Positions 33,551 to 42,952 are shown, numbered from the stretch's first letter. The stretch: DNA of 64,000 bases from Pseudomonas bubulae (GCF_900618535.1 NZ_UYJA01000006.1:186001-250000); one strand, 5' to 3'. Numbers and translations: made by a program. Notes: generated from the letters alone by a model not told the origin.

Positions 33551-34783
33551 TTATAACCCCAATTCCTGGCGTTGCCGGCGCAAATGCTCGGGCATTTCCT
33601 TGTACACGTCTTCGAACATGCTCGCGGCACTGGGTATCTGCCCGCCTGCCAGGGTGCCGAAACGCTCGGCTTCCTTTTGCGCGCCAATGATTTCCGCTTC
33701 CAGCTCGGCACTGACGGCTGCGTGCTCTTCTTCCGACCAGTTGCCGGTGGCAATCAGGTGCTGCTTGAGACGAAGAATCGGATCGCCCAGCGGGAAGTGG
33801 CTCCAGTCATCGGCCGGACGATACTTGGACGGGTCGTCGGAGGTGGAGTGCGGGCCAGCACGATAAGTGACCCATTCGATTAGGGTCGGCCCCAGGTTGC
33901 GGCGCGCGCGCTCTGCGGCCCAGGCCGAGGCGGCGTAAACGGCGATAAAGTCGTTGCCGTCGACCCGCAGCGAAGCAATGCCGCAGCCCACGCCGCGTCC
34001 GGCAAAGGTGGTGGACTCGCCACCGGCAATGGCCTGGAAGGTCGAAATGGCCCATTGGTTGTTGACCACGTTGAGGATCACCGGGGCGCGGTAAACGTGG
34101 GCAAAGGTGAGGGCAGTGTGGAAGTCCGATTCGGCGGTGGCGCCGTCACCGATCCAGGCCGAGGCGATTTTGGTGTCGCCCTTGATGGCCGAGGCCATGC
34201 CCCAACCAACCGCCTGTACGAATTGGGTGGCGAGGTTGCCGGAAATACTGAAAAAGCCGTAGTCGCGCACCGAGTACATGATCGGCAATTGCCGACCCTT
34301 AAGCGGGTCGCGTTCGTTGGACAGCAATTGGCAGATCAGGTCGACCAGCGGCACATCACGAGCCATCAGGATGCTTTGCTGGCGGTAGGTGGGGAAGCAC
34401 ATGTCGTCGATGTTCAAGGCCAGGGCCTGGGCGCTGCCGATGGCTTCTTCGCCCAGGCTTTGCATATAGAACGACATTTTTTTCTGGCGCTGGGCGACCA
34501 CCATGCGCGTGTCGAAAATGCGCGTCTTGAGCATGGCGCGCATGCCTTCGCGCAACACTTCGCTCGATACGCCTTCGGCCCACGGGCCAAGGGCCTGGCC
34601 CTTGTCGTCGAGTACACGGATCAGGCCTTTGGCCAGGTCTGCGGTGTCGGCAGGTTCCACATCGATCGGGGGTTTGCGCACCAGACCGGCATCGGTCAGG
34701 CGCAGGTAGCTGAAGTCGGTCTTGCAGCCTGGGCGGCCGGACGGTTCGGGAACGTGCAGGCGCAGCGGTGCATATTCATTCAT
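33551..34783 (-). CDS. bkdA1: Branched-chain keto-acid dehydrogenase E1 alpha
   Basis: A 410-residue E1 alpha subunit, the same length as I remember for P. putida BkdA1. It starts MNEYAPLRLHVPEP. The thiamine-diphosphate motif is GDGATAESDFH to NVVNNQWAIS, and the phosphorylation-loop region reads YRAGPHSTSDDPSKYR. The start at 34783 was chosen by family fit; the open frame extends into the promoter. First gene of bkdA1-A2-B-lpdV, divergent from bkdR, whose product activates it in response to branched-chain amino acids. Confidence 0.96.
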   Translation of the reverse strand: MNEYAPLRLHVPEPSGRPGCKTDFSYLRLTDAGLVRKPPIDVEPADTADLAKGLIRVLDDKGQALGPWAEGVSSEVLREGMRAMLKTRIFDTRMVVAQRQKKMSFYMQSLGEEAIGSAQALALNIDDMCFPTYRQQSILMARDVPLVDLICQLLSNERDPLKGRQLPIMYSVRDYGFFSISGNLATQFVQAVGWGMASAIKGDTKIASAWIGDGATAESDFHTALTFAHVYRAPVILNVVNNQWAISTFQAIAGGESTTFAGRGVGCGIASLRVDGNDFIAVYAASAWAAERARRNLGPTLIEWVTYRAGPHSTSDDPSKYRPADDWSHFPLGDPILRLKQHLIATGNWSEEEHAAVSAELEAEIIGAQKEAERFGTLAGGQIPSAASMFEDVYKEMPEHLRRQRQELGL

Positions 34784-34988
34784 GGCTTTCTCTACGCTCG
34801 ATCTTGTCGTGTTTATAGGCGCGGGAGCTAGGTAGTACTGTCGAAGATCTGTCTGATAAAAACCAAGATCTTGTCCTACAACAATCATATTCCTGACGCC
34901 GAAGAATATTTCTCTGTAGTTCATTGTGCTTTGCAGCGTTTAAGGATAAGAATTCTGCATAAACATAAAAAACAGGTGCTTTTGTCTC

Positions 34989-35477
34989 ATGCGCAAGCTA
35001 GATCGAACTGATATCGGGATTCTCAATAGCCTTCAGCAGAATGCGCGCATCACCAATGCGGACCTTGCGCGTTCGGTCAACCTGTCGCCGACGCCCTGTT
35101 TCAACCGGGTCAAGGCCATGGAAGAGCGCGGCCTGATCCGCGAGCAGGTGACCCTGCTTGACGCCGATATGCTGGGGCTGCATGTCAATGTGTTTATCCA
35201 TGTGAGCCTGGAAAAACAGGTCGAGGAAGCCCTGCAGCATTTTGAAGCGGCGATATCCGATCGCCATGAAGTCATGGAGTGCTACTTGATGGCCGGCGAC
35301 CCGGATTACCTGATCCGGGTGCTGGTGCCCAGCATCCAGGCGCTGGAGCGTTTCATGATGGACTTTTTGACCAAGGTGCCCGGCGTGGCCAATATCCGCT
35401 CCAGCTTCGCCCTCAAACAGGTGCGCTACAAAACTGCGCTGCCATTGCCTCCTGGCGGGCTGACGCTGGAGGAGTGA
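34989..35477 (+). CDS. bkdR: BkdR, Lrp-type activator of the bkd operon
   Basis: A 162-residue Lrp-family regulator. HTH at about residues 5-60 (NADLARSVNLSPTPCFNRVKAM), RAM domain after residue 65 with MECYLMAGDPDYLIRVLV. Its position, divergent from bkdA1 with a 205-bp AT-rich intergenic region, is that of BkdR in P. putida, which binds this region and activates transcription with L-branched-chain amino acids as effectors. Confidence 0.95.
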   Translation: MRKLDRTDIGILNSLQQNARITNADLARSVNLSPTPCFNRVKAMEERGLIREQVTLLDADMLGLHVNVFIHVSLEKQVEEALQHFEAAISDRHEVMECYLMAGDPDYLIRVLVPSIQALERFMMDFLTKVPGVANIRSSFALKQVRYKTALPLPPGGLTLEE

Positions 35478-35478
35478 A

Positions 35479-36024
35479 TTACACCCGCAAGCGCCAGCGC
35501 TCGTTGAAGCGCAGGTCGACCACCGCCAGTGGCTCTACGTCAATCAGGTTGAAGGAGGCAGTGCTCGCTGCCAGGGCGTGCAATATGGCAGCACGGATCA
35601 CAAAAGGATGAGTCACCACGGCAAAATGACCCTCTTCGCGAAACTCGTCGAGCCAGGCGCTGACCCGCAGGCACAGGGCCTGTATCGACTCACCGCCATG
35701 GGGCGCGGCATCGGGGTTGCTGATCCAGTTGGCTAGCGCCTGGGGCATGCTTTGTTGCAGGTCTGACAGGCGCTGGCCCTGCCAGTCGCCGATATCGTAG
35801 TCGCCCAGGGCCGGGACAATCTCGATTTCGCCACCCAGTGCCTGCGCGGTTTGCAGGGTGCGGGTTTCGGGCGCGCAGAGTATGCGTACCGGCTTTTTCA
35901 GCCTGGCACTCAATTCGGCGGCCAACAGCAGGCCTTTCGGGTCAGCCGCCTCATCCAGTGCAAAGCGGCCCAGACGCTGGGCTTCTGTGCGGACATGACA
36001 AATAAAGCTGAGGCGGGTGGGCAT
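35479..36024 (-). CDS. Histidine-phosphatase-family protein with altered RHG motif
   Basis: A 181-residue member of the histidine phosphatase (phosphoglycerate mutase-like) superfamily. The usual RHG signature is CHV here (C9-H10-V11 in LSFICHVRTEAQ), so the phospho-accepting His is kept but the preceding Arg is lost. The second His is in VVTHPFVIRAA, and the LCAPETRTLQTA block is normal. I have seen similar CHx variants beside metal-transport genes in pseudomonads, and here the next locus is copCD. Activity is uncertain. It ends 2 bp from the convergent bkdR stop. Confidence 0.82.
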   Translation of the reverse strand: MPTRLSFICHVRTEAQRLGRFALDEAADPKGLLLAAELSARLKKPVRILCAPETRTLQTAQALGGEIEIVPALGDYDIGDWQGQRLSDLQQSMPQALANWISNPDAAPHGGESIQALCLRVSAWLDEFREEGHFAVVTHPFVIRAAILHALAASTASFNLIDVEPLAVVDLRFNERWRLRV

Positions 36025-36133
36025 ACCGGAATCCTTGCGGGGGAGACGTTGTGTTTGTGTTGTCTGCGCTCGCCCTTCAAATCAGTTTAGGCGAGTATTA
36101 TGACCGTGTATTTCACTCTCAAGGTACTGTGCA

Positions 36134-36508
36134 ATGGCTGCTGCTTTTTTGAAGAAAGTTCTTAATACGGCTGCGTTACTGACACTGATGACCGGGGCCG
36201 GCGCAGCGTTTGCCCATGCCCATCTGGAGCAGGCGACCCCCGCCGCCGACAGCACGGTGAACAGCGTCAACGAACTGCGCCTGGTGTTCAGTGAAGGCGT
36301 GGAGCAGGCGTTTACCCAGGTTGTGATCAGCCATGACCAGGCGCCGGTGCCGGTGAGCAGCATCAAGACCGAACCCGGCAACAAGAAAACCCTGATTGTG
36401 ACACCGGCACAGCCGTTGCCGGCGGGTACCTATAACGTCAAATGGAACGCCGTGTCTGTCGATACCCACAAAAGTGCCGGCGATTACAGCTTTACGGTGA
36501 GCAACTGA
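36134..36508 (+). CDS. copC: CopC-domain periplasmic copper-binding protein
   Basis: A 124-residue exported protein. Signal peptide cleavage after A27 leaves H28 as N-terminal residue (HAHLEQATP), which is one ligand of the Cu(II) site. The other ligands are usually Asp and His in the C-terminal DTHKSAGDYSF segment, which is present. The single beta-barrel domain is complete. The copD gene follows within a few bases, so this is a copper-uptake/handling pair without copAB. Confidence 0.9.
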   Translation: MAAAFLKKVLNTAALLTLMTGAGAAFAHAHLEQATPAADSTVNSVNELRLVFSEGVEQAFTQVVISHDQAPVPVSSIKTEPGNKKTLIVTPAQPLPAGTYNVKWNAVSVDTHKSAGDYSFTVSN

Positions 36509-36512
36509 GTTG

Positions 36513-37361
36513 ATGCTCAGTGCAATGGTGATCTGCCGGTTTGTGCATTTCAGTGTGGTGTTGCTGATCTTCGGAGCCTGTGCATTCAGGCCTCTGTTGC
36601 GCGGGGCATGGCCATCCTTCGACATTGATGGCCAATTGCTCAAGGTCAACCGGGTGCTGGCCTGGGTGGCGCTGGCCAGCGGCCTTGCCTGGTTACTGTT
36701 GACCACCCACTCGATGGCAGGAAGCTGGCCTGAAACCCTGGCCCCGGCGACGTTGTGGCTGGTGTTGGGCAGTACCTTTTTCGGCCAGGTGTGGGCTTTT
36801 CATCTGCTGTTTTGCGTGCTGTTGTTGCTCGCCTTGTATGCCCGTAGCGGATTTAACCTTATCTGGTTGCTGGGTTTTCTGTTGTTGGGCACGTTGGCTC
36901 CGGTGGGTCACGGCGCGATGCTGGATGGCTGGCGTGGGCAATTGCTGATGCTTAACCAGTGGGTGCATCTGGCGTGTGTGGGGGCCTGGATCGGTGGTCT
37001 GTTGGGGTTGCAGCTTATCCTTGTGCGGCCTGTCGGTCAGGACGTGGGCGCTGTGTTGCAGCGCTTCAGCAATCTGGGGTTTATGTTGGTCGCCGGGATT
37101 ATTCTTACCGGGCTGATCAATACCCGCGTGCTGACCGGTGCGCTCTGGCCTTCACCTTTGTTTGAAGGCTTCGCCCTGATTCTGTTGATCAAGGTGACCC
37201 TGGTGGGGGTGATGTTGCTGCTGGCGCTGTTCAATCTGCTGATGAGTCGTGCGGGCCGCTTCACCCTGTTGCGCAGAAGCGTTGCATTGGAATGGCTGTT
37301 TGGCTTGGCGGCAGTCGCCGCCGTGTCATTGCTGGGCACCTTGCCGCCGCTGGTGGTGTAG
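36513..37361 (+). CDS. copD: CopD copper-resistance inner-membrane protein
   Basis: A 282-residue membrane protein with about eight hydrophobic segments, matching CopD. Conserved histidines occur in CRFVHFSVVLL (TM1), WAFHLLF, PVGHGAML and NQWVHLACVGAWIGGL, expected for copper passage. The start is the ATG at 36513, 4 bp after the copC stop; an ATG four codons further on is also possible. In other bacteria CopCD increases copper import into the cytoplasm. Confidence 0.9.
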   Translation: MLSAMVICRFVHFSVVLLIFGACAFRPLLRGAWPSFDIDGQLLKVNRVLAWVALASGLAWLLLTTHSMAGSWPETLAPATLWLVLGSTFFGQVWAFHLLFCVLLLLALYARSGFNLIWLLGFLLLGTLAPVGHGAMLDGWRGQLLMLNQWVHLACVGAWIGGLLGLQLILVRPVGQDVGAVLQRFSNLGFMLVAGIILTGLINTRVLTGALWPSPLFEGFALILLIKVTLVGVMLLLALFNLLMSRAGRFTLLRRSVALEWLFGLAAVAAVSLLGTLPPLVV

Positions 37362-37462
37362 CGGCTGACGAGGTGCGAGGCTGCATTAAGGGCCACAGGA
37401 GTTTAAAAGTGCGGGCCCGCTACGCAGCCCTTCGCAGCTTCGTGCCTCGTAGCGGCTACAAG
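37358..37462. repeat. Imperfect inverted repeat of REP-like type
   Basis: GTAGCGGCTGACGAGGTGCGAGGCTGC at the left resembles the inverse complement of the right end, which reads GCAGCTTCGTGCCTCGTAGCGGCTAC. About 105 bp total, between the convergent copD and lpxO genes. It resembles the chromosomal GTAGC-CGAGGCACGAAGCTGCG repeats common in fluorescent pseudomonads. Could also act as terminator. Confidence 0.65.
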
Positions 37463-37463
37463 G

Positions 37464-38375
37464 CTAGACCAACAAAAACACACCCAGCAACCCGCCGAAC
37501 ACCAACCATTTTTCTACGTAGTAACGCGTGCGATTGCGCTTTTTCAGCTCTTTGCCGCGCAGGCGAATCTTGTATAACCGGGTAAATGCGCGGTTCAGGG
37601 CGCCGGTTTTGTCACTGGCATCGTTAGGCGAACTGGCGGATGCCATCACTGTGCGGCTGAACCACTGATTGAAGGCACTGGCCCAGCGATACTGCATCGG
37701 ACGCTCGACATCGCAGAACAGGATGATGCGATTTTTATCGGTAGTGTTTTCGGCGTAATGGATAAAGGTTTCGTCAAACATCACCGCCTCGCCGTCACGC
37801 CAGGCGTAGTTCTGGCCGTCAACGTTGATATAGCAGCCTGGATCATTCGGGGTGTCCAGGCCCAGGTGAAAACGCAGCGATCCGGCGTAGGGGTCGCGGT
37901 GACGCACCAGTTTGGAGCCAGGGGGCAATTCGGCAAACATGGCGGCCTTGACCGTACCGATGCTGTTGAGCAGCTCAATGGTGCGCGGGCACAGTTCGAC
38001 CGCCGAAGGGTGGTTGTCGCCATACCACTTCAAGTAAAAGCGCTTCCAGCCACTTTTGAAAAACGAGTTGAAGCCGACATCGTTGGGTTGCTCGGAACGC
38101 TTGATCTCGCCCGCCTGCATCAGGTTTCGCGCTTCTTCACGGATTTCCTGCCAGTGATCCTGCAAGGGTTGCAGTTCCGGGAAATCGGCAGGTTTGAGGT
38201 AGGGCTGGCCGGGCACTTTGGAAAACAGATACAAAAAGCAGTTGATCGGAGCCAGGAAGGAGGAGTGATCGGTCAGTTGACGCCCGAGCTTATGGCGAAC
38301 CTTGCCCCGCAGGTGGACATAGGCGATGGACAAGACGTAGACAGCAATAATGATGAGTTTCAAGAGTATCTTCAC
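37464..38375 (-). CDS. lpxO: LpxO-type lipid A 2-hydroxylase (Asp/Asn beta-hydroxylase fold)
   Basis: A 303-residue Fe(II)/2-oxoglutarate dioxygenase anchored by hydrophobic segments at both ends (residues 4-20 and the last 12). The metal triad is H159-x-D161 (VRHRDPYAGS) with distal H206 (FIHYAENTTDKNR), and the oxoglutarate-binding Arg follows. LpxO 2-hydroxylates a secondary acyl chain of lipid A in the outer-membrane biogenesis pathway. Pseudomonads often carry more than one copy. Confidence 0.88.
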   Translation of the reverse strand: MKILLKLIIIAVYVLSIAYVHLRGKVRHKLGRQLTDHSSFLAPINCFLYLFSKVPGQPYLKPADFPELQPLQDHWQEIREEARNLMQAGEIKRSEQPNDVGFNSFFKSGWKRFYLKWYGDNHPSAVELCPRTIELLNSIGTVKAAMFAELPPGSKLVRHRDPYAGSLRFHLGLDTPNDPGCYINVDGQNYAWRDGEAVMFDETFIHYAENTTDKNRIILFCDVERPMQYRWASAFNQWFSRTVMASASSPNDASDKTGALNRAFTRLYKIRLRGKELKKRNRTRYYVEKWLVFGGLLGVFLLV

Positions 38376-38597
38376 AATTCAGGAGAAACGCAGCCCTGCA
38401 AACACGCACAAATGGCCCGACCTCTAGAAGAGTTATCGGGCGCTGGAGTTGCATTCCGTGAGCCTGGTTAGGGTTAAAACAGTATTTTGAATATTTTCTA
38501 ACGTTTCATCATGTTTTTGCAGATGTTTTTTACAGTCTTTAGTCCTGTTGTGGGCAGGCCTATAGTCGTATTTGCATGTAGGGGAATTCTTTTTCGA

Positions 38598-39527
38598 TCA
38601 ATGAAAACCATTTTCGCCCAATAAACGATCAATTTCGCCAGCGCCCGGCGCTGTGGCAGGCCCCCGACGGGTCACGGCGATTGCCGCTGCTGCATTGGCC
38701 CGTTGCGCCGCTTGCGGTGCGGGATGCCCGGCCGCCAATGCGGCAATCAGCACGCCTGTATGAGCATCCCCGGCACCATTGCTGTCGATGCACTGCACCT
38801 TGAACCCGGCGATGTGTTGCTGACCGTGGCGGTCACTGATCCAGCAGCCTTGCGGGCCGTCGCGCACAACCGCAAGGCAGTGTGTGGGCAGGCGTGCGCT
38901 CAGGGCAGGCAGGGCGTCGGTCAGTGTGGGGGCATGGGTAAAACTCAGCGCTTCGGCAGTGTTGCCGGTCCACAGGTTCAGGCGCGGGAGCAGGGCGTCG
39001 AGCAGTTGCGGGTCAATATCGGTCAGTAACGGGCCGGGATCGAAGGTCACCTGGACACTCTGCGCCAGGCCCTGTATCCACTGCAAAAGCGGCCTCGCCT
39101 TGCCGACATGGAGCAGGCTGTAACCGCTGACATAGAGATGGTCGTCGGGCTGCACGCTGACGTGCGCGAGGTCGTGGGCAGACAACCCGCCTTCGGCACC
39201 AATGCAGGAAATAAAAGTACGCTCGGCGCTGGCTTCGGTGAGTGCGACGCACAGCCCGGTGTCTTTATGCGGGTCTACTGGCAGGGTCATGTGTATGCCC
39301 TCGGCGTGCATGGCCTGGCGAGCCATGTCACCGAACTGTCCCTGACCATGACGCCCCAGGTACACACTCTGCAGGCCGTTGCGCTGGGCAGCGGCCATTA
39401 CGTTGAACCCGCCACCGGCGTGAAAGCTGGCGCTGTGGGCCAGCGCGTCGCCGCCGGAGGCGGGCAGTGTGTCCAGGCTCATGGCCAGATCGATGATCAC
39501 CTGGCCTGTGTGCAGCAATCTAGGCAT
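38598..39527 (-). CDS. PfkB-family carbohydrate/nucleoside kinase (YegV-like context)
   Basis: A 309-residue ribokinase-fold kinase. The substrate motif GGGFNVMAAA lies at 38-47, the anion hole and catalytic base at SNGAGDAHTGV with D254. It starts at the ATG at 39527, 8 bp inside the NCS1 permease gene; an upstream frame is a shadow. It is the last gene of a cluster GntR - ADP-ribosylglycohydrolase - NCS1 permease - kinase. That combination parallels E. coli yegW/U/T/V, suggesting uptake and phosphorylation of an unusual nucleoside or ribosyl compound. Substrate unknown. Confidence 0.88.
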   Translation of the reverse strand: MPRLLHTGQVIIDLAMSLDTLPASGGDALAHSASFHAGGGFNVMAAAQRNGLQSVYLGRHGQGQFGDMARQAMHAEGIHMTLPVDPHKDTGLCVALTEASAERTFISCIGAEGGLSAHDLAHVSVQPDDHLYVSGYSLLHVGKARPLLQWIQGLAQSVQVTFDPGPLLTDIDPQLLDALLPRLNLWTGNTAEALSFTHAPTLTDALPALSARLPTHCLAVVRDGPQGCWISDRHGQQHIAGFKVQCIDSNGAGDAHTGVLIAALAAGHPAPQAAQRANAAAAIAVTRRGPATAPGAGEIDRLLGENGFH

Positions 39528-40983
39528 GGGCGCTGTCCTGTGCTGGCAGGCGGCGGTCTCTGGCGCCGCCCAGCAGCGCATACAGGCCGCCAGCCACGAT
39601 GAAAGTCACGACCCAGCCGAGGCCGTTGTGGCCCAGCCAGGAATCGGCGAGCGGGCCGGTAAACCAGTCGGCATCGTTGCTGCCAACCCGGGTAAAGCAT
39701 AACCCCAGCAGCAGGGCCACGGCCCAGGCACTCAAGGCCCGCCATTCGATGCCGCCGCTGTACCAGTAGGCGCTGCTGGGGCTGACGTTGAGCAAGTCGT
39801 TGGCGCTGTAGCAGTGACGGTGCAGCAGGTCGACGACAAAAATCGCTACCCAGGCGGTAATCGGGATGGCAGTGAGTGAAATAAAAGTGATGAAAGGGCC
39901 GTAAAAGCTGTCGGCAAATAGCATGAAGTAAATCGAACCACAGAAAATCGCCACGATATCCACGACGACGGCCTGCACCCGCTTGATCCTTACACCCAGG
40001 GTCAGGGTAGTGAGACCGGCCGAATAGACGGACAGATGATTGGACAGCAACAGGCCGCCAAAGGCGCTGACCAGGTAGGGAACCGCCATCCAGGAGGGCA
40101 GCAGGCTGCGGATTGCTGCAATGGGGTCGGTTGCGGATGCCAGCGCGTGGTTGCCGACCGTCAGCAACCCCCCCAGAGTAATCAGCAGAACCAGTGGAAT
40201 CCCTGCGCCCCAGGCTGCGCTGGCCACCAGTTGCGCGGCGCTGACGCTGGATTTTTGGTAGCGCGACATGTCAGCCCCGGCGTTGGCCCAACCGATACCG
40301 GTGCCCGCGGCCATGATGCCAATCCCGATAATCACGGCGCTGACGGGTGCCGGGCTGGCGCTGAAGACGCCTGGCCAGTCGATGGTGGCGCATAGAAAAC
40401 CGCCGACCAGCAGGTTGAGCGCGCCGAACACATAAGTTGCCCACTTCTGGATCAGCAGCAGCGTGGCGTGGCCCAGGCCGGACACCGCAAGGGTCAGCAG
40501 GGTGAAGAGGGCGATAAACACCAGGGTGAGCACCGGTGCGCTTTTGGCTTCGGTGGGGGTATTGAACAGGATTGAAGACAAGGCCAGCAGCACAAATGCC
40601 GCGGTGGTGGTGTTTACGGTTTCCCAGCCGACACGGGAAATCAGTGAAACCAGCGTAGGACCTATGTTGCCCCGTACGCCGAATATGGCTCGCGATAGGG
40701 TCAGGCTTGGTGCTCGGCCCCGTCGACCGGCGATTGAGATGACGCCGACCAGGGCGAACGAGCCGCCAGCCCCGATCAAGGCGACGATGACCACCTGCCA
40801 GATGGCCAGTTGATGGAAGGCCACCAGCGTGGCGCCCAGTGGCAGGCCGAGGATGCTGATATTGGCAGCAAACCATACCCAGAACAGCTGCCCGGGGTTG
40901 CCGTTGCACTCGTTTTCGGGAACCGGCTCGATGCCGCGTGTTTCCAGTTGCCCGGCACTGTGCCCGGGGTCAGGGGAAGTCAT
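39520..40983 (-). CDS. NCS1 purine-cytosine permease family transporter
   Basis: A 487-residue, twelve-helix transporter of the nucleobase-cation symporter-1 family. Typical segments are FWVWFAANISILGLPLGA in TM1, LTLSRAIFGVRGNIGPTLVSLISRVGWETVN in the TM2-TM3 region and GIGWANAGADMSRYQ near residue 240. In E. coli yegTUVW the transporter is an MFS nucleoside permease; here an NCS1 protein takes its place. Probably imports the nucleobase or nucleoside handled by its operon partners. Confidence 0.88.
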   Translation of the reverse strand: MTSPDPGHSAGQLETRGIEPVPENECNGNPGQLFWVWFAANISILGLPLGATLVAFHQLAIWQVVIVALIGAGGSFALVGVISIAGRRGRAPSLTLSRAIFGVRGNIGPTLVSLISRVGWETVNTTTAAFVLLALSSILFNTPTEAKSAPVLTLVFIALFTLLTLAVSGLGHATLLLIQKWATYVFGALNLLVGGFLCATIDWPGVFSASPAPVSAVIIGIGIMAAGTGIGWANAGADMSRYQKSSVSAAQLVASAAWGAGIPLVLLITLGGLLTVGNHALASATDPIAAIRSLLPSWMAVPYLVSAFGGLLLSNHLSVYSAGLTTLTLGVRIKRVQAVVVDIVAIFCGSIYFMLFADSFYGPFITFISLTAIPITAWVAIFVVDLLHRHCYSANDLLNVSPSSAYWYSGGIEWRALSAWAVALLLGLCFTRVGSNDADWFTGPLADSWLGHNGLGWVVTFIVAGGLYALLGGARDRRLPAQDSAHA

Positions 40984-41081
40984 GGCGTATGGCTCCTGAT
41001 GCGCTTGTTATCGTTGTCGCAGGCTGTGTGTGGCGCTGACTTTGTGCCAGGCCCGTCGTGTTGCTGTCCATGGCAGGTTTT

Positions 41082-42086
41082 TTACGCAAGGCGCAGGGCT
41101 AACAGATCGCGTGCCAGAGGCTGCAGATGCAGGTCGTTGACCCTTGTGATCTGTTCGATCAGTGTCGCGGGCCACTGTTGCATTCCTCCACAGGCACCAA
41201 GCATGGCGCCGAGGATGGCGGCAATGGTGTCGGTGTCGCCACCGATGCTGGCGGCCATGCACAGGGCATCGAAACGGTTCAGCCCTGCGCTGGCCACGCG
41301 TTGGGCAAGGGCAAAGGCGACTACTACGGACTCCTGGGAGGCGACCGAAGTGCCAATCACGTCATAGAGCAGGTCGCCAAAATTGTCGGGGTTGCACTCG
41401 CTGCTGGCCTGCCTGGCCCAGCGAATACGCGGGCCGATGCGGCCCCCGGCAACCCAGTGACCCTGGTGTTCGGCGATATAGGCCATTTCAGTGCCAGCAT
41501 TGAGGGCGTGCTCAAGTTTTTTACCGTTTATGCCACTGGAGATGACGGCGGCCACTGCGGCTGCGCTGGCAATCCCCAGGCTGGTGTTGTGCGTCACCTG
41601 GCACGCCTGAACCACACAATGGATGAAGCGTTCCGGCTGGTTGATATCGCTGGCGATACCTACCGGAGCAATGCGCATGGCCGCGCCGTTGGTGGTGCCG
41701 TAGCGGCCCGATTCGGTGGGGCTGTGGCCAGCGAGGATCATCTCGATTGCGCGCTTGGTTGATGGCCCCAGAAGGTCCTGGGAACCCTTGGCCCGCATGC
41801 CGGACTCCCAACTGATCAGGCGCCGGGCAAGCTGGTGGGGGTCAATATTGCCTTTGCCTTCAACCAGCAGTTGGCCGACCAGTATTGCCTGCTCGGTATC
41901 GTCGGTGATTGAGCCCGCGGGCATATTTGGCGCAATGGGTTGATCGGCCGGGGCATTTTCAAGGGTTGTAATGCGCCCGAAGCGGGCCTGGATCTGTCCG
42001 CGACTGAACGATTGGGTCGGCATGCCCAGCGCATCACCCAGGGCCAGGCCGTACAGTGCGCCAAGGGCGAGATCCGGCTGCGTCAT
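41082..42086 (-). CDS. ADP-ribosylglycohydrolase-family protein (YegU-like context)
   Basis: A 334-residue ADP-ribosylglycohydrolase (DraG/ARH fold). The two metal-binding motifs are ITDDTE (T61-D62-D63) and SIGGDTDTIAA near residue 287, both intact, so a dinuclear Mg site is expected. GRYGTTNGAAMR is also typical. Despite the name, members of this family cleave various N- or O-ribosyl bonds. With a kinase and nucleobase permease beside it, a ribosyl-compound hydrolase role is more likely than removal of ADP-ribose from proteins. Coupled to the GntR gene by ATGA. Confidence 0.9.
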   Translation of the reverse strand: MTQPDLALGALYGLALGDALGMPTQSFSRGQIQARFGRITTLENAPADQPIAPNMPAGSITDDTEQAILVGQLLVEGKGNIDPHQLARRLISWESGMRAKGSQDLLGPSTKRAIEMILAGHSPTESGRYGTTNGAAMRIAPVGIASDINQPERFIHCVVQACQVTHNTSLGIASAAAVAAVISSGINGKKLEHALNAGTEMAYIAEHQGHWVAGGRIGPRIRWARQASSECNPDNFGDLLYDVIGTSVASQESVVVAFALAQRVASAGLNRFDALCMAASIGGDTDTIAAILGAMLGACGGMQQWPATLIEQITRVNDLHLQPLARDLLALRLA

Positions 42087-42796
42087 GTTGGCGTGCCAAA
42101 TGAGTGGTACATGCGAAAGTGCACAGGATCCAGCCAGCTCTCGACCATTTCCATAAAGCGTCCTTGGCGGTCGTAGGTGGTGCGCAGGGCTTTGAGAAAA
42201 ACCGTGCCGGCGGGGCGGCCGAGCAATAGTGCGTCTTCTTTACCCAGCGGCTCGGCGCCAATCCATTGGTCGCCACGATCACCGACAAAGCCGTAGGCCG
42301 CCAGCGTAATGGTGAGCGAGTCGTCAATCAGCCCTATACGTGGCAGGCCTTCCAGGCCACCTGTTGCGGGCACGAACGAGCGTTCCAGAGAAATCGCAGT
42401 GCCATCATCGCGGCGACGGCGGCGCTCAAGGATCACGAACTGGCTCAAGCCGAAGCGATGCAGGAGGTCCGCACGCTCTATGGCCTCGAGTCGCAGCAGC
42501 TCGGTGTGGATACGGGCGCCGGTGTTGGCCAGGGCCTGTGTCCAGCCGTTGTTTTGGTCGAGCGTAATACCGTCGTAGGTGACGATGGCGCCGCCCTCGG
42601 TGCGTTTGGCAATGTATTTTCGCTTTTCCAGTTCGGCCAGTGCAGCTCGCAACGTACTGTGGCTGACACGCAGTTCTTGAGCCAATTGGTCTGCTTCCGG
42701 CAGCAGGTGACCGTCTGCCAGAAGCCCGCTTTCGATACGGTGGACGAGTTCGTCTACCACCCGTTGTTTTTTATTGAATCGAACCTGTTTGATCAT
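42083..42796 (-). CDS. GntR/HutC-family regulator
   Basis: A 237-residue regulator with an N-terminal GntR winged helix (about 8-75, LPEADQLAQELRVSHSTLRAAL) and a C-terminal UTRA (UbiC-like) effector domain (about 90-235, RFMEMVESWLDPVHFRMYH). First gene of the cluster and probably its ligand-responsive repressor, as YegW is for yegTUV. Confidence 0.9.
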   Translation of the reverse strand: MIKQVRFNKKQRVVDELVHRIESGLLADGHLLPEADQLAQELRVSHSTLRAALAELEKRKYIAKRTEGGAIVTYDGITLDQNNGWTQALANTGARIHTELLRLEAIERADLLHRFGLSQFVILERRRRRDDGTAISLERSFVPATGGLEGLPRIGLIDDSLTITLAAYGFVGDRGDQWIGAEPLGKEDALLLGRPAGTVFLKALRTTYDRQGRFMEMVESWLDPVHFRMYHSFGTPT

Positions 42797-42952
42797 GCCG
42801 AAAGTAATAGCTCAGCATTGTCGGTTCGGCAACATTCGCCCTCGGAATCCAGTCGGACAATGATTGGCCGAAAGCGAACGTCGAAGGGCAGGGACAGCAC
42901 CTTGAACCGCAGTTTTAACCACGGCTCAAGGCGGGTGCAGGCAGGGGGGATT

